Below, in pieces: positions 26,937 to 35,700 of a stretch of 64,000 nucleotides of DNA. Within the stretch, counting starts at the first letter, position 1. Each line of letters begins with the position of its first letter. The DNA is from Actinocorallia populi. GTDB lineage: Bacteria > Actinomycetota > Actinomycetes > Streptosporangiales > Streptosporangiaceae. The stretch covers positions 868,001 to 932,000 of the forward strand of contig NZ_PVZV01000002.1 in the NCBI RefSeq assembly GCF_002995495.1, written 5' to 3'. The translations under genes and the position numbers were made by a program. Below the pieces are notes generated by a model, which was not told the DNA's origin, ran no database searches, and saw only the letters and a program-made list of their open reading frames with translations.

Positions 26937-26946
26937 ACTCGCGAGC

Positions 26947-28794
26947 ATGGCAGGCCGCATCCGACAGGAAGACATCGCGTTGGTGCGGGAGAGGTCGCAG
27001 ATCGACTCCGTGATCGGCGACCACCTCCAGCTCGTCAGTGCCGGAGGCGGCAACCTCAAGGGGCTGTGCCCCTTCCACGACGAGAAGACCCCCTCGTTCA
27101 ACGTGACGCCCAGCCGCGGCCTCTACTTCTGCCACGGCTGCGGGGTGGGCGGCGACGTCATCAAGTTCGTCCAGGAGATCGAGCACCTGAGCTTCGCCGA
27201 GGCCGTGGAGCGGCTGGCGGCCAAGGCCGGGATCCAGCTGCGGTACGAGGAGGGCGGGTACGTCCCGCGCAAGGAGACCGGGCAGCGGGCGCGGCTGGTC
27301 GAGGCGCACCGGGAGGCGGCGGAGTTCTACGCCGCCCAGCTGGGCACGCCGCAGGCCGAACCCGGCCGCAGGTTCCTCATGGAGCGCGGCTTCCGGGCCG
27401 CCGACGCGGCGCACTTCGGCATCGGCTACGCCCCCAACGAGTGGGAGGCGCTGGTACGGCACCTGCGCTCCCGCGGCTTCACCGACCGCGAGCTGGTCGA
27501 GGGCGGCCTGTGCGTCGAGGGGCGGCGCGGGCCGCGCGACAGGTTCCGGGGCAGGCTGGTCTGGCCCATCCGTGACGTCTCGGGCGACGTGATCGGGTTC
27601 GGCGCACGCAAACTGCTCGACTCGGACGACGGCCCCAAGTACCTCAACACCCCCGAGACGCCGATCTACCACAAGAGCTCCGTCCTCTACGGGCTCGACC
27701 TGGCCAAGCGGGAGATCGGCCGGGCGAAGAAGGCGGTGATCGTCGAGGGGTACACCGACGTCATGGCCTGCCATCTGGCGGGGGAGACCACCGCCATCGC
27801 CACCTGCGGCACCGCCTTCGGCGACGAGCACATCAAGGCGCTGCGCCGGATGCTCATGGACCAGGACGAGGGCCGCGGCGAGGTGATCTTCACCTTCGAC
27901 GGCGACGCGGCCGGGCAGAAGGCCGCGCTGCGCGCCTTCGCGGCCGACCACAAGTTCGGCGGCCAGACGTTCGTCGCCGTCCAGCCCGACGGGCTCGACC
28001 CGTGCGACCTGCGGATCAAGCACGGCGACGCGGCCGTGCGCGACCTGGTGGCCTCCCGGGTGCCGTTGTTCGAGTTCGCCATCCGCAGCCGGATCGAGAG
28101 CTTCGACCTCGACCACGTCGAGGGGCAGATGCGGGCGCTCGACGCGGTCGCGCCGATCATCGCGGGCATCAGGGACGCCGGGATCCGCAAGCGGTACGCG
28201 GTCAACCTCGACCGGTGGCTCGGGATCATGGACGAGCGGCTGGTGCTGCGCCGTGTCAACGAGCACATGAAGGGCGGCGGCGGCCCCGCGCCCCGGGCGG
28301 CCCGCCCCCGGGCCGACCCGAACGACCCGTCCGCCGAGCTCGAGCGCGAGCTGCTGAAGATGGCGCTGCAGCGCCCGGCCTCGCTCGGCCCGGTCTACGA
28401 CACGCTGCCCGCCGACGCGTTCTCGGCGCCCGAGCACCGGGCCGTGCACGAGGTGATCCTGGCCGGCGGCGGGGTGTCGGGGGCCGGCGCGCCGCTGGAG
28501 TGGTCGGCGCGGCTGCGGGAACTGGCGCCGAGCGAGGAGGTCAGGTCGCTGCTGACCCGCTTCGGGGTGGAGTCGCCCAAGGCCGGGGCGGTTTCGGACG
28601 ACGCTTATTCCCAGGCACTTCTCGCCCGTTTCATGGAACTGCAGCTCACAAGGCGGATCACCGCGCTGAAGTCCAAACTCGGGAGGCTGAATCCGGTCTC
28701 CGAGGCTGAGGAGTACAACCGCCTTTTCGGTGACCTGGTGGCACTTGAGCAGCGCAGACGGCATCTCCGGGACCAGGGGGTATCGGAGTTGTGA
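26947..28794 (+). CDS. dnaG: DNA primase
   Basis: A 615-residue bacterial primase. The N-terminal zinc finger is visible as CPFHDEKTPSFNV…FCHGCGVGGD, the TOPRIM core contains VIVEGYTDVMA and FTFDGDAAGQKAALRA, and the C-terminal DnaB-interacting helical domain occupies the last ~170 residues. TAGACT (26934–26939) lies 7 nt before the ATG, with no clear Shine-Dalgarno, pointing to a leaderless transcript arising at the end of the PAP2 gene. It is followed by a sigma-70 gene, resembling the dnaG–rpoD neighbourhood of other bacteria. Confidence 0.97.
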   Translation: MAGRIRQEDIALVRERSQIDSVIGDHLQLVSAGGGNLKGLCPFHDEKTPSFNVTPSRGLYFCHGCGVGGDVIKFVQEIEHLSFAEAVERLAAKAGIQLRYEEGGYVPRKETGQRARLVEAHREAAEFYAAQLGTPQAEPGRRFLMERGFRAADAAHFGIGYAPNEWEALVRHLRSRGFTDRELVEGGLCVEGRRGPRDRFRGRLVWPIRDVSGDVIGFGARKLLDSDDGPKYLNTPETPIYHKSSVLYGLDLAKREIGRAKKAVIVEGYTDVMACHLAGETTAIATCGTAFGDEHIKALRRMLMDQDEGRGEVIFTFDGDAAGQKAALRAFAADHKFGGQTFVAVQPDGLDPCDLRIKHGDAAVRDLVASRVPLFEFAIRSRIESFDLDHVEGQMRALDAVAPIIAGIRDAGIRKRYAVNLDRWLGIMDERLVLRRVNEHMKGGGGPAPRAARPRADPNDPSAELERELLKMALQRPASLGPVYDTLPADAFSAPEHRAVHEVILAGGGVSGAGAPLEWSARLRELAPSEEVRSLLTRFGVESPKAGAVSDDAYSQALLARFMELQLTRRITALKSKLGRLNPVSEAEEYNRLFGDLVALEQRRRHLRDQGVSEL

Positions 28795-28811
28795 CCGCGC
28801 GTCAGTGAATT

Positions 28812-28861
28812 AGGGCCTGCTATTTCAGTGTGTTCTGAAGCACACTGTCCATGTGGGCCCT
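28812..28861 (+). promoter_or_regulatory. Nested RNA hairpin between dnaG and the sigma-factor gene
   Basis: CAGTGTG (28826–28832) pairs with CACACTG (28841–28847). This is enclosed by AGGGCC (28812–28817) pairing with GGCCCT (28856–28861), which ends 7 nt before the sigma ATG and is followed by TTTGG. It could attenuate read-through from dnaG or shield the sigma start. Confidence 0.5.
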
Positions 28862-28867
28862 TTGGTA

Positions 28868-30016
28868 ATGATGCCGAGCGAGGCACCGTCGGCCGAGCAG
28901 ATGGCCGACCTCGTCGCACGTGGAAGGGAACGCGGAGGCGTCACCGTCGACGACGTCGCCGCCGCCCTTGACCGTTCTGAACTGCCGGCCGACGCGCTGG
29001 AGCGCGTCGCCCGCATCCTCGCCGAGCAGGGGGTGGAGGTCCTCGAGTCGCGCGCCGACGTCGAGGAGGTCCAGCGGGCGGGGGAAGGGGACTCCGGCAG
29101 GAGGGCGGCCGCCACCAGCGACCTGGTCCGGATCTATCTGCGCGAGATCGGCCGTGTCCCGCTGCTGACGGCGGAAGACGAAGTAGAACTCGCCAAGTCC
29201 ATCGAGGCGGGCCTGTTCGCGGAGGAGAAGGTGGCCGGCGCCGCCGTTCTCGCCGTTCCCGAACGGCTCGACCTCCAGCAGCTCGCCCGCGACGGGGCGC
29301 GCGCCAAACAGCGCCTGATCGAGGCCAACCTGCGGCTGGTGGTGTCCATCGCCAAACGCTACGTGGGCCGCGGGATGCTCTTCCTGGACCTCATCCAGGA
29401 GGGAAATCTCGGGCTGATCCGGGCGGTCGAGAAATTCGACTACACGAAGGGGTACAAGTTCTCCACCTACGCCACCTGGTGGATCCGGCAGGCGATCACC
29501 CGTGCGATCGCCGACCAGGCGCGGACCATCCGCATCCCGGTGCACATGGTGGAGACCATCAACAAGCTGATCAGGGTGCAGCGCCAGCTGCACCAGGACC
29601 TCGGGCGCGAGCCGCTGCCCGAGGAGATCGGGCTGGAGATGGGGCTGAGCGCCGACCGGGTCGTGGAGATCCAGCGGATCGCCCAGGAGCCGGTGTCGCT
29701 GCAGTCGCCGATCGGCGAGGAGGACTCCGACCTCGGCGACTTCATCGAGGACGCCGACGCGGTCGTGCCGATCGAGGCGGCGGCGTTCATCCTGCTCCAG
29801 GACCAGCTCGAGGACATCCTGTCCACCCTGTCCGAGCGCGAGCAGCGCATCATCCAGCTGCGCTTCGGGCTGGCCGACGGACACCCCCGGACGCTCGAGG
29901 AGGTCGGCCGGGAGTTCGGCGTCACCCGCGAGCGCATCCGCCAGATCGAGTCCAAGACCCTCGCCAAGCTCCGCCACCCGTCCCGCGCGCAGATGTTGCG
30001 CGAGTACCTGGACTGA
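28868..30016 (+). CDS. Sigma-70 family principal-type RNA polymerase sigma factor (HrdA/HrdB-like)
   Basis: A ~382-residue sigma factor. A compact region 1.1-like segment ([21 protein letters not shown]…QGVEVL) is followed by region 1.2 ([16 protein letters not shown]), region 2 ([45 protein letters not shown]), region 3 and region 4 ([20 protein letters not shown]). Strong matches in 2.4 and 4.2 mean primary-like promoter recognition. It is shorter than Streptomyces HrdB (about 510) and comparable to mycobacterial SigB or group 2 Hrd proteins, so whether it is the housekeeping or a secondary factor is open. ATG 28868 is preferred over GTG 28853, which lies in a hairpin. Confidence 0.9.
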   Translation: MMPSEAPSAEQMADLVARGRERGGVTVDDVAAALDRSELPADALERVARILAEQGVEVLESRADVEEVQRAGEGDSGRRAAATSDLVRIYLREIGRVPLLTAEDEVELAKSIEAGLFAEEKVAGAAVLAVPERLDLQQLARDGARAKQRLIEANLRLVVSIAKRYVGRGMLFLDLIQEGNLGLIRAVEKFDYTKGYKFSTYATWWIRQAITRAIADQARTIRIPVHMVETINKLIRVQRQLHQDLGREPLPEEIGLEMGLSADRVVEIQRIAQEPVSLQSPIGEEDSDLGDFIEDADAVVPIEAAAFILLQDQLEDILSTLSEREQRIIQLRFGLADGHPRTLEEVGREFGVTRERIRQIESKTLAKLRHPSRAQMLREYLD

Positions 30017-30048
30017 CGCGCCTGTCCGCAGTCGGTCCCGTGCCCCGG

Positions 30049-30084
30049 TCCGCCCCGGCGGGCGTTCGCGCCCACCGGGGCGGA
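30049..30084 (+). terminator. Terminator after the sigma-factor gene
   Basis: TCCGCCCCGG (30049–30058) and CCGGGGCGGA (30075–30084) form a 10-bp stem enclosing a further GGGCG/CGCCC pairing, 32 nt after the stop codon and before the ybjQ-like gene. Confidence 0.6.
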
Positions 30085-30104
30085 ACGTCGTCTACGGTGG
30101 CTTC

Positions 30105-30485
30105 ATGCTGATCGTAACTACCGACACCATTCCGGGGTATGAGGTCCGGTACGTCCGTGGCGCAGTGTCCGGAGCGGGGATCGCGCACGGCGGGCTCAGT
30201 GGAGCGCGTCGGGAGGCGATCGAACGGCTCAAGGCCGACGCCGAGCGGTACGGCTGCAACGCCGTGCTGGGCATGCGCTTCGCCAACTGCGCGATCGGGG
30301 ACGGCTCGTTCGAGGTCTACGCCTACGGCACCGCGGTGCTGGTGGAGCAGGCCACGGGGGGCGCCGGCCGCGACCACCAGGTGGCGCAGTCCGCGCCCCC
30401 GCCGGTCACCCCGCCGCCCTCCACCCCCGCGGGGGGCATGCCGATGGTCGGCCGGAACCTCACCGTGCAGGTCCCCGGCCGCTGA
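30105..30485 (+). CDS. YbjQ/UPF0145 family protein
   Basis: A 126-residue protein whose first ~90 residues match the YbjQ fold (VTTDTIPGYEVRYVRGAVSG, ARREAIERLKADAERYGCNAVLGMRF, EVYAYGTAVLV), sometimes described as heavy-metal-binding but without defined function. The last ~35 residues are a Pro-rich tail absent from minimal members. TACGGT (30093–30098) lies 6 nt before the ATG with no Shine-Dalgarno, consistent with leaderless transcription. It is convergent with the coiled-coil gene of the tellurium island. Confidence 0.82.
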   Translation: MLIVTTDTIPGYEVRYVRGAVSGAGIAHGGLSGARREAIERLKADAERYGCNAVLGMRFANCAIGDGSFEVYAYGTAVLVEQATGGAGRDHQVAQSAPPPVTPPPSTPAGGMPMVGRNLTVQVPGR

Positions 30486-30491
30486 CCCTCC

Positions 30492-31745
30492 TCAGCGGGA
30501 GCGCTCCTCGCGGATGATCTCGACCACGTCGCGGGCGCCGGTGGAGATCGCGCGCAGCTCCCGCAGATAGCCCCAGTAGTCCGGATGCGGCCCCTGGAGC
30601 AGGCCAGGGGCCCGTTCCAGGCGCTCGGCCAGCGCGTCCAGGGCCCGGGCGTGCCGGGGATCGGGCCCTCCCGGCGCGGCCACGGCCAGGCGCTGGGCGT
30701 CCCGGACGGTGAAGCGGGCCTGCTCCAGCGGCCGGTCCGGGTCGCGTTCGGCCTCCGCCAGCTCCTCCACCCGGCCGGTGACCGCGCGGGCGCGGCGCTC
30801 GGCGTCCTTGAGCTCGGTACGGGCCGCGGCCAGGCTCCGGGCGACGTCCCGCCACTCCTGCCCCGCGGCGGCGCGCTCGGTCTCGGCGATCCGCTCGAGC
30901 GCGCGCTCGAGCGCCTGGGAGATGGCGTTCGGGGCGCCCTGGAGGTCCTGCCAGCAGGCGGCCGAGTAGCGGCGCCGCAGGACGCTCATCGCCTCGTCGA
31001 CGCGTTCGCGCCTGCCCGCGGCCATCTGCACCCGCGTCCGCACGCTGGCCAGGTCGTTGCGGGTCTTCTGCACCGCCACGGCCAGGTTCCGGGCCTCCTC
31101 GGCCAGCGCCGAGGCGCGGGCCGCCACCTCCTCGGCGCGGGCCGTCGCCCCCTGGAGGCCCAGCCCGCCCAGGCCGGGCGCGGTCAGCTCGGCCAGGAGG
31201 GCCTGGAGAGCGGCCAGGTCGGCGGCGACCTCCTCGGTGCGCATCCCCGCGCCCTCCGCCGCCGAGACGGCCTCCTGGGCCGTCTGGAAGGCCTCCCGGG
31301 CCGCCCTCAGCCGGGGCGCGAGACGCTCCAGCCCGCCTTCCAGCCGGGCCAGCTCGGAGTCGACCGCCGCGGTGGCGCCGTCCAGCTCGGAGGCGGACCG
31401 CTTCAGCGCGGCGGTGGCCGCGGCCAGTGCCGCGCGGGCCACCGCGTAGTCGGCGGACGAGCGGTCCTCGGAGTCCAGGTCGTGGGAGTCGACCGCGGTG
31501 ATGTAGTCCAAGGCGGCGGTGTTCGCCCCGGCGTCGGCCCGCCCGGCCCGCGGCCGCAGCCGGCCGGCGGCCCCGCGGTCCAGGTCCTCCAGCAGCGACA
31601 GCCGCCCGGCGAGGTGCTTCTGCGCCTGGTCCATCTCGTAGAAGGCCTGCGCGGCCTCGGCCTTGGCGGCGAGGGCGGCGGCGCGGGACTCGGCCGCGCG
31701 CTGGTCCCCGCGGCCGCGGCGGCGGGAATCACCGGATCGGTACAC
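30492..31745 (-). CDS. Coiled-coil protein of unknown function divergent from terD
   Basis: A 417-residue, almost wholly helical protein, very rich in Ala, Glu, Arg and Leu, with long heptad-like stretches (RAAALAAKAEAAQAFYEMDQAQKHL, later TRAAREAFQTAQEAV-like segments) and no membrane segment. I do not recognise a family. GTG 31745 is preferred: GGAGGAGG lies a few nt upstream, whereas the open frame to 31817 lacks a site. It is transcribed divergently from the two terD genes across 195 nt and could share control with them. A cytoplasmic scaffold or membrane-remodelling (PspA-like) role in the Ter response is conceivable but only by context. Confidence 0.7.
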   Translation of the reverse strand: MYRSGDSRRRGRGDQRAAESRAAALAAKAEAAQAFYEMDQAQKHLAGRLSLLEDLDRGAAGRLRPRAGRADAGANTAALDYITAVDSHDLDSEDRSSADYAVARAALAAATAALKRSASELDGATAAVDSELARLEGGLERLAPRLRAAREAFQTAQEAVSAAEGAGMRTEEVAADLAALQALLAELTAPGLGGLGLQGATARAEEVAARASALAEEARNLAVAVQKTRNDLASVRTRVQMAAGRRERVDEAMSVLRRRYSAACWQDLQGAPNAISQALERALERIAETERAAAGQEWRDVARSLAAARTELKDAERRARAVTGRVEELAEAERDPDRPLEQARFTVRDAQRLAVAAPGGPDPRHARALDALAERLERAPGLLQGPHPDYWGYLRELRAISTGARDVVEIIREERSR

Positions 31746-31821
31746 CGGACCTCCTCCACAACCGTTCTGCCCTGGTTCACAGCCAATCACTTCACGGCGT
31801 GCAGGCAAATCTGGCATGACC

Positions 31822-31849
31822 TTGGGTGATCAGGTGGAACCGATAGCAT
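31822..31849 (+). promoter_or_regulatory. Possible promoter of the terD operon
   Basis: TTGGGT (31822–31827), 16 nt, TAGCAT (31844–31849), about 90 nt upstream of the first terD ATG. The hexamers are moderate matches to the primary sigma consensus and the remaining leader is long; no palindromic operator is evident in it. Confidence 0.35.
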
Positions 31850-31940
31850 CGCTCGCACGTCTGTCAGGGCGAATCGTGTCGTGCGGTCCCCCGTGGGGCA
31901 TGGTTCTCCGAACGATCCCTACACATTTCTGGAGGCAAGG

Positions 31941-32516
31941 ATGCCGGTCAGTCTGAGCAAGGGCGGCAACGTCTCGCTGAGCAAGGAGGCCCCGGGCCTG
32001 ACGTCCGTGATCGTCGGTCTGGGCTGGGACGTCCGCACGACCACCGGCACGGACTTCGACCTCGACGCCTCGGCCATCGTGGTGGACGCGGCCGGCAAGG
32101 TGCTCTCCGACGGCCACTTCGTGTTCTTCAACAACCTCAAGACGCCGGACGGCGCGGTCGAGCACACCGGTGACAACCTCACCGGCGCGGGCGAGGGCGA
32201 CGACGAGCAGGTCAAGGTCGACCTGGTGGGCCTGCCGCCGAACGCCGAGCGCATCGTCTTCCCCGTCTCGATCTACGACGGCGCCAACCGCGGCCAGAGC
32301 TTCGGCCAGGTGCGCAACGCGTTCATCCGCGTGCTGAACGCGGCCGGCGGCACGGAGATCGCCCGGTACGACCTCACCGAGGACGCCTCCACCGAGACCG
32401 CCATGATCTTCGGCGAGCTCTACCGGAACGGCGCGGAGTGGAAGTTCCGCGCGGTCGGCCAGGGATACGCCTCGGGCCTGCAGGGCATCGCGCAGGACTT
32501 CGGCGTCAGCGTCTGA
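31941..32516 (+). CDS. terD: TerD-family stress/tellurium resistance protein, paralog 1
   Basis: A 191-residue TerD domain protein. The start [20 protein letters not shown] is diagnostic, and the calcium-binding loops are DFDLDAS and [20 protein letters not shown], whose acidic residues are complete. TerD proteins are calcium-binding cytoplasmic beta-sandwiches of the Ter stress response (tellurite, oxidants, phage, colicins). ATG 31941 has GGAGG 5 nt upstream. It is 34 nt from the second copy and part of the terD–terD–DUF475 operon. Confidence 0.95.
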   Translation: MPVSLSKGGNVSLSKEAPGLTSVIVGLGWDVRTTTGTDFDLDASAIVVDAAGKVLSDGHFVFFNNLKTPDGAVEHTGDNLTGAGEGDDEQVKVDLVGLPPNAERIVFPVSIYDGANRGQSFGQVRNAFIRVLNAAGGTEIARYDLTEDASTETAMIFGELYRNGAEWKFRAVGQGYASGLQGIAQDFGVSV

Positions 32517-32550
32517 CACCACTGCACACAGCGGACCGAGAGGGAGAGTC

Positions 32551-33129
32551 ATGGGCGTCAGCCTGTCCAAGGGCGGGAACGTCTCACTGAGCAAGGCAGC
32601 CCCCAACCTGACCGCGGTCACCGTCGGTCTGGGCTGGGACGTCCGGGTCACCACCGGCTCGGACTTCGACCTCGACGCTTCGGCGCTGCTGCTGGGCGCC
32701 GACGGCAAGGTACTCTCTGACCAGCACTTCGTCTTCTTCAACAACCTCACCAGCCCGGACGGGACCGTCGAGCACACCGGCGACAACCTCACCGGTGAGG
32801 GGGAGGGCGACGACGAGGCGATCAACGTCGATCTCGCCGGGATGGACCCGCGCGTGGACCGCGTGGTCTTCCCCGTGTCCATCTACGACGCGGTGAACCG
32901 CGGTCAGGCCTTCGGCCAGGTGCGCAACGCGTTCATCCGGGTGCTGAACCGGGCCGACGGCTCGGAACTCGCCCGGTACGACCTCACCGAGGACGCCTCC
33001 ACCGAGACCGCGATGGTCTTCGGCGAGCTCTATCGCTACAACTCGGAGTGGAAGTTCCGGGCCATCGGCCAGGGCTACGCCTCGGGACTGCACGGAATAG
33101 CCCAGGATTTCGGGGTCAACGTCGGCTGA
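32551..33129 (+). CDS. terD: TerD-family stress/tellurium resistance protein, paralog 2
   Basis: A 192-residue TerD protein very similar to its neighbour: [25 protein letters not shown] and [20 protein letters not shown] are conserved, so both copies should bind calcium. Differences cluster in the strand VVDAAGK versus LLGADGK and near the C-terminus. GAGAGGGAGA precedes the ATG. Tandem TerD paralogs are common and are thought to co-assemble at the membrane with TerC-type proteins such as the one encoded next. Confidence 0.95.
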   Translation: MGVSLSKGGNVSLSKAAPNLTAVTVGLGWDVRVTTGSDFDLDASALLLGADGKVLSDQHFVFFNNLTSPDGTVEHTGDNLTGEGEGDDEAINVDLAGMDPRVDRVVFPVSIYDAVNRGQAFGQVRNAFIRVLNRADGSELARYDLTEDASTETAMVFGELYRYNSEWKFRAIGQGYASGLHGIAQDFGVNVG

Positions 33130-33141
33130 CGCCCCCTGACG

Positions 33142-33175
33142 GGGTCCGCCGGCGCGTCCACGCGCCGGCGGACCC
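33142..33175 (+). other. Strong intercistronic hairpin between terD and DUF475 gene
   Basis: A perfect 15-bp stem (33142–33156 with 33161–33175) closes a four-base TCCA loop, ending directly before GAGGA and 18 nt before the DUF475 ATG. There is no T-run. It probably acts as a partial terminator or mRNA processing/stability element setting terD expression above that of the membrane protein. Confidence 0.6.
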
Positions 33176-33193
33176 GAGGACACTGAAGACATC

Positions 33194-34303
33194 ATGATTT
33201 TGCGCACGTTCGGCTGGTCGTTCGCCGTCACCATCGCGGGCCTCGTGGCCGCGTTCTTCTATGGATCGACCCAGGCCTTCCTCCTGGTGGCCGTCCTGGC
33301 CGTCCTGGAGATCTCCCTCTCCTTCGACAACGCCGTGGTCAACGCCAAGGTGCTGGAGCGGATGAGCCCGTTCTGGCAGAAGATCTTCCTCACGGTCGGC
33401 ATCGCGATCGCGGTGTTCGGCATGCGGCTGGTCTTCCCGGTGGTGATCGTCGCGGTCACCGCCAACATGGGACCGATCGAAGCGATCAACATGGCGCTCA
33501 ACGACAACGAGCGCTACAAGGAGAGCATGGAGTACGCCTACCCCATGATCGCGGGGTTCGGCGGAATGTTCCTGCTGATGCTGTTCCTCGACTGGATCTT
33601 CGAGGAGCGCTCGGCGCACTGGCTGCCGTGGCTGGAGCGCCCGCTGGCGCGCATCGGCAAGCTCGACCAGCTCTCCGTGGTGATCGCCGGCGGCACGCTC
33701 GCCGCCGCGGCCACCTGGCTGGCCGACGACGCCCACCGCACCAACGTGCTGATCTCGGGTCTGCTGGGCATGGTCGTCTACCTCCTGGTCAACGGGCTGG
33801 GCCAGCTGTTCGACAAGACCGACGAGATCGACGAGCAGGTGGACAACCTGTCCGGCGACCAGGTCCAGCGGGGCCCGAGCGGGCTGGTCGTGGCCACCGG
33901 CAAGGCGGCGTTCTTCCTCTTCCTCTACCTGGAGGTCCTGGACGCCTCGTTCTCCTTCGACGGCGTGATCGGCGCGTTCGCGATCAGCACCGACCCGGTC
34001 ATCATCGCGATCGGCCTGGGCATCGGCGCCATGTACATCCGGTCGATCACCGTCTTCCTGGTCCGCCAGGGAACCCTGCAGGAGTACCGCTTCCTGGAGC
34101 ACGGCGCGCACTGGGCCATCGGCGCGCTGGCGACCTGCATGGTGATCAGCATCGGCCACCACGTGCCGGAGTGGATCACCGGCGGGCTGGGCGCGGGCCT
34201 GATCATCGCCGCCCTCATCAGCTCGATCGTCCGCAAGAAGCCGCAGGAGGAGCGGGAAGAGGAGGAGCCCGGAGAGCTGAAGTCGGAGTCCAGCCGGGTC
34301 TGA
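33194..34303 (+). CDS. DUF475/TerC-like integral membrane protein
   Basis: A 369-residue protein with about nine transmembrane segments. Two TerC-type motifs, ISLSFDNAVVNA (near residue 45) and ASFSFDGVIGAFAIS (near 258), place paired acidic residues within the membrane, as in metal-handling TerC/Alx/MeeF proteins. The C-terminus is a charged cytoplasmic tail (KKPQEEREEEEPGE). It follows the two terD genes, matching the membrane component of the Ter metal-sensing complex. The operon then ends at the hairpin at 34339–34366. Confidence 0.9.
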   Translation: MILRTFGWSFAVTIAGLVAAFFYGSTQAFLLVAVLAVLEISLSFDNAVVNAKVLERMSPFWQKIFLTVGIAIAVFGMRLVFPVVIVAVTANMGPIEAINMALNDNERYKESMEYAYPMIAGFGGMFLLMLFLDWIFEERSAHWLPWLERPLARIGKLDQLSVVIAGGTLAAAATWLADDAHRTNVLISGLLGMVVYLLVNGLGQLFDKTDEIDEQVDNLSGDQVQRGPSGLVVATGKAAFFLFLYLEVLDASFSFDGVIGAFAISTDPVIIAIGLGIGAMYIRSITVFLVRQGTLQEYRFLEHGAHWAIGALATCMVISIGHHVPEWITGGLGAGLIIAALISSIVRKKPQEEREEEEPGELKSESSRV

Positions 34304-34338
34304 CCCGGTCCCTCCTGCGGACGCGCCGGAACGTGCGC

Positions 34339-34374
34339 GGGCCCCGGCCGGATCCGGCCGGGGCCCTCCCTTTT
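34339..34374 (+). terminator. Intrinsic terminator of the terD operon
   Basis: Positions 34339–34366 are a perfect palindrome centred on GGATCC (14-bp half), followed by CTCCCTTTT, giving a stem and U-tract 36 nt after the DUF475 stop codon. Confidence 0.88.
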
Positions 34375-34414
34375 CCGGACACCTGTTTTTCACGCCGTAC
34401 CAACAGAGTTTTCG

Positions 34415-34441
34415 GACGGTTAATAACCGTCTGGGTAGAAT
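34415..34441 (+). promoter_or_regulatory. Palindromic operator and -10 element of the Ter-linked enzyme operon
   Basis: GACGGTTA (34415–34422), one base, TAACCGTC (34424–34431) is a perfect 8-bp dyad lying just upstream of a good -10, TAGAAT (34436–34441), about 84 nt before the first GTG. The dyad occupies the -35/spacer region, so a bound repressor or activator would control the operon. The regulator is not in this window as far as I can tell. Confidence 0.6.
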
Positions 34442-34524
34442 TTCGGTTGTCAACCCGCGAAGGCGGAACTGCGACTGTGGTCTCTACGTTGTGCGGCCAG
34501 AGCGAACGGAAAGGCAGCCGAGCC

Positions 34525-35700
34525 GTGCGTCACTTCGATCACATCGACGCCGCGCGCCGCGCGGAACTGTTCCACCGACAGCCCCGCGAGTTCGGCAGGG
34601 AGTCGGATCCGGACGTGCTGGCGGTGGCGCTCGGCGCGACCCTATACAGTCCCGCCACCCGCGAGACGCTCGCCGACGATGTCGTCGGGCGCGCCGTGCG
34701 GGGGGTGCGCAGCATGGTCCTCTGCCTGGAGGACGCCATCTCCGACGAGGACGTGGCGCGGGCGGAGGACAACCTCGTCGCCCAGTTGCGCCGGATCGAT
34801 CCGGCGCGGGCGCCGCTATTGTTCGTCCGGGTCCGCGAACCCGACCAGATCACCCGCCTGGTCCGGCGGCTCGGCCCCGTCACCGCCCTGCTCAGCGGGT
34901 TCGTCCTGCCCAAGTTCGAGGCGGTCGGCGGCAAACGCTACCTGGACGTGCTGGCCGAGGCCGCCGAGCTGAGCGGCGTGCGGCTGCTGGGCATGCCGGT
35001 GATCGAGACCCGCGACGCGCTGCACCGGGAGAGCCGCAGGACAGTCCTGCACGAGATCGCGGTGCTGCTGGCCCAGCACCGGGAGAAGATCCTGGCCGTC
35101 CGGCTGGGCGGCACCGACCTGTGCGCCGCCTACGGGCTGCGCCGCCCCCGCGAGCTGACGATCTACGACATCAAGCTGGTGGCCGGGCTGATCTCCGACG
35201 TCGTCAACGTCTTCGGCCGCGCCGACGAGACGGGGCACGTGGTCACCGGGCCGGTCTGGGAGTACTTCTCGGCCGGCGAACGCATGTTCAAGCCGCAGCT
35301 GAGGTCCTCGCCCTTCGACGAGCAGGACGCCGCCGCGCTGCGCCGCAGGCTGCTCACCGCCGACCTCGACGGGCTGATCCGCGAGGTCACCCTGGACAAG
35401 GCCAACGGGCTGACCGGCAAGACCGTGATCCACCCCAGCCACGTGGGCGCCGTGCACGCCCTGTCGGTGGTCACGCACGAGGAGTACAGCGACGCCACCG
35501 ACATCCTCGGCGTGGCGGGAGGCGGCGCGATGGCCTCCAGCTACGCCAACAAGATGAACGAGGCCAAGCCGCACCGGGCCTGGGCCGAGCGGCTGCTGCG
35601 CCGTGCCGAGGTGTTCGGGGTGGCCGCCCCGGACGTCGGTTTCGTGGACCTGCTGGAGGCGACCGTGGGAGCAGAGACGATGAATCCGGTGGGCCGGTGA
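34525..35700 (+). CDS. CitE-like C–C bond lyase (HpcH/HpaI aldolase family) of the Ter-linked module
   Basis: A 391-residue TIM-barrel protein of the citrate-lyase-beta/HpcH-HpaI superfamily, in the subgroup found with tellurium genes. It has VLCLEDAI (metal-ligand Glu region), FVLPKFEAVGG, LLGMPVIETRDAL, a GGTDLCAAYGLRR motif and KTVIHPSHVGAVHAL near the end. GTG 34525 is chosen with GGAAAGG about 9 nt upstream; the frame is open far 5' through the DUF475 gene, but that part is a shadow. It is predicted to cleave or form a C–C bond in the assembly of a ribosyl-derived metabolite. Its stop overlaps the next start (GTGA). Confidence 0.88.
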   Translation: MRHFDHIDAARRAELFHRQPREFGRESDPDVLAVALGATLYSPATRETLADDVVGRAVRGVRSMVLCLEDAISDEDVARAEDNLVAQLRRIDPARAPLLFVRVREPDQITRLVRRLGPVTALLSGFVLPKFEAVGGKRYLDVLAEAAELSGVRLLGMPVIETRDALHRESRRTVLHEIAVLLAQHREKILAVRLGGTDLCAAYGLRRPRELTIYDIKLVAGLISDVVNVFGRADETGHVVTGPVWEYFSAGERMFKPQLRSSPFDEQDAAALRRRLLTADLDGLIREVTLDKANGLTGKTVIHPSHVGAVHALSVVTHEEYSDATDILGVAGGGAMASSYANKMNEAKPHRAWAERLLRRAEVFGVAAPDVGFVDLLEATVGAETMNPVGR

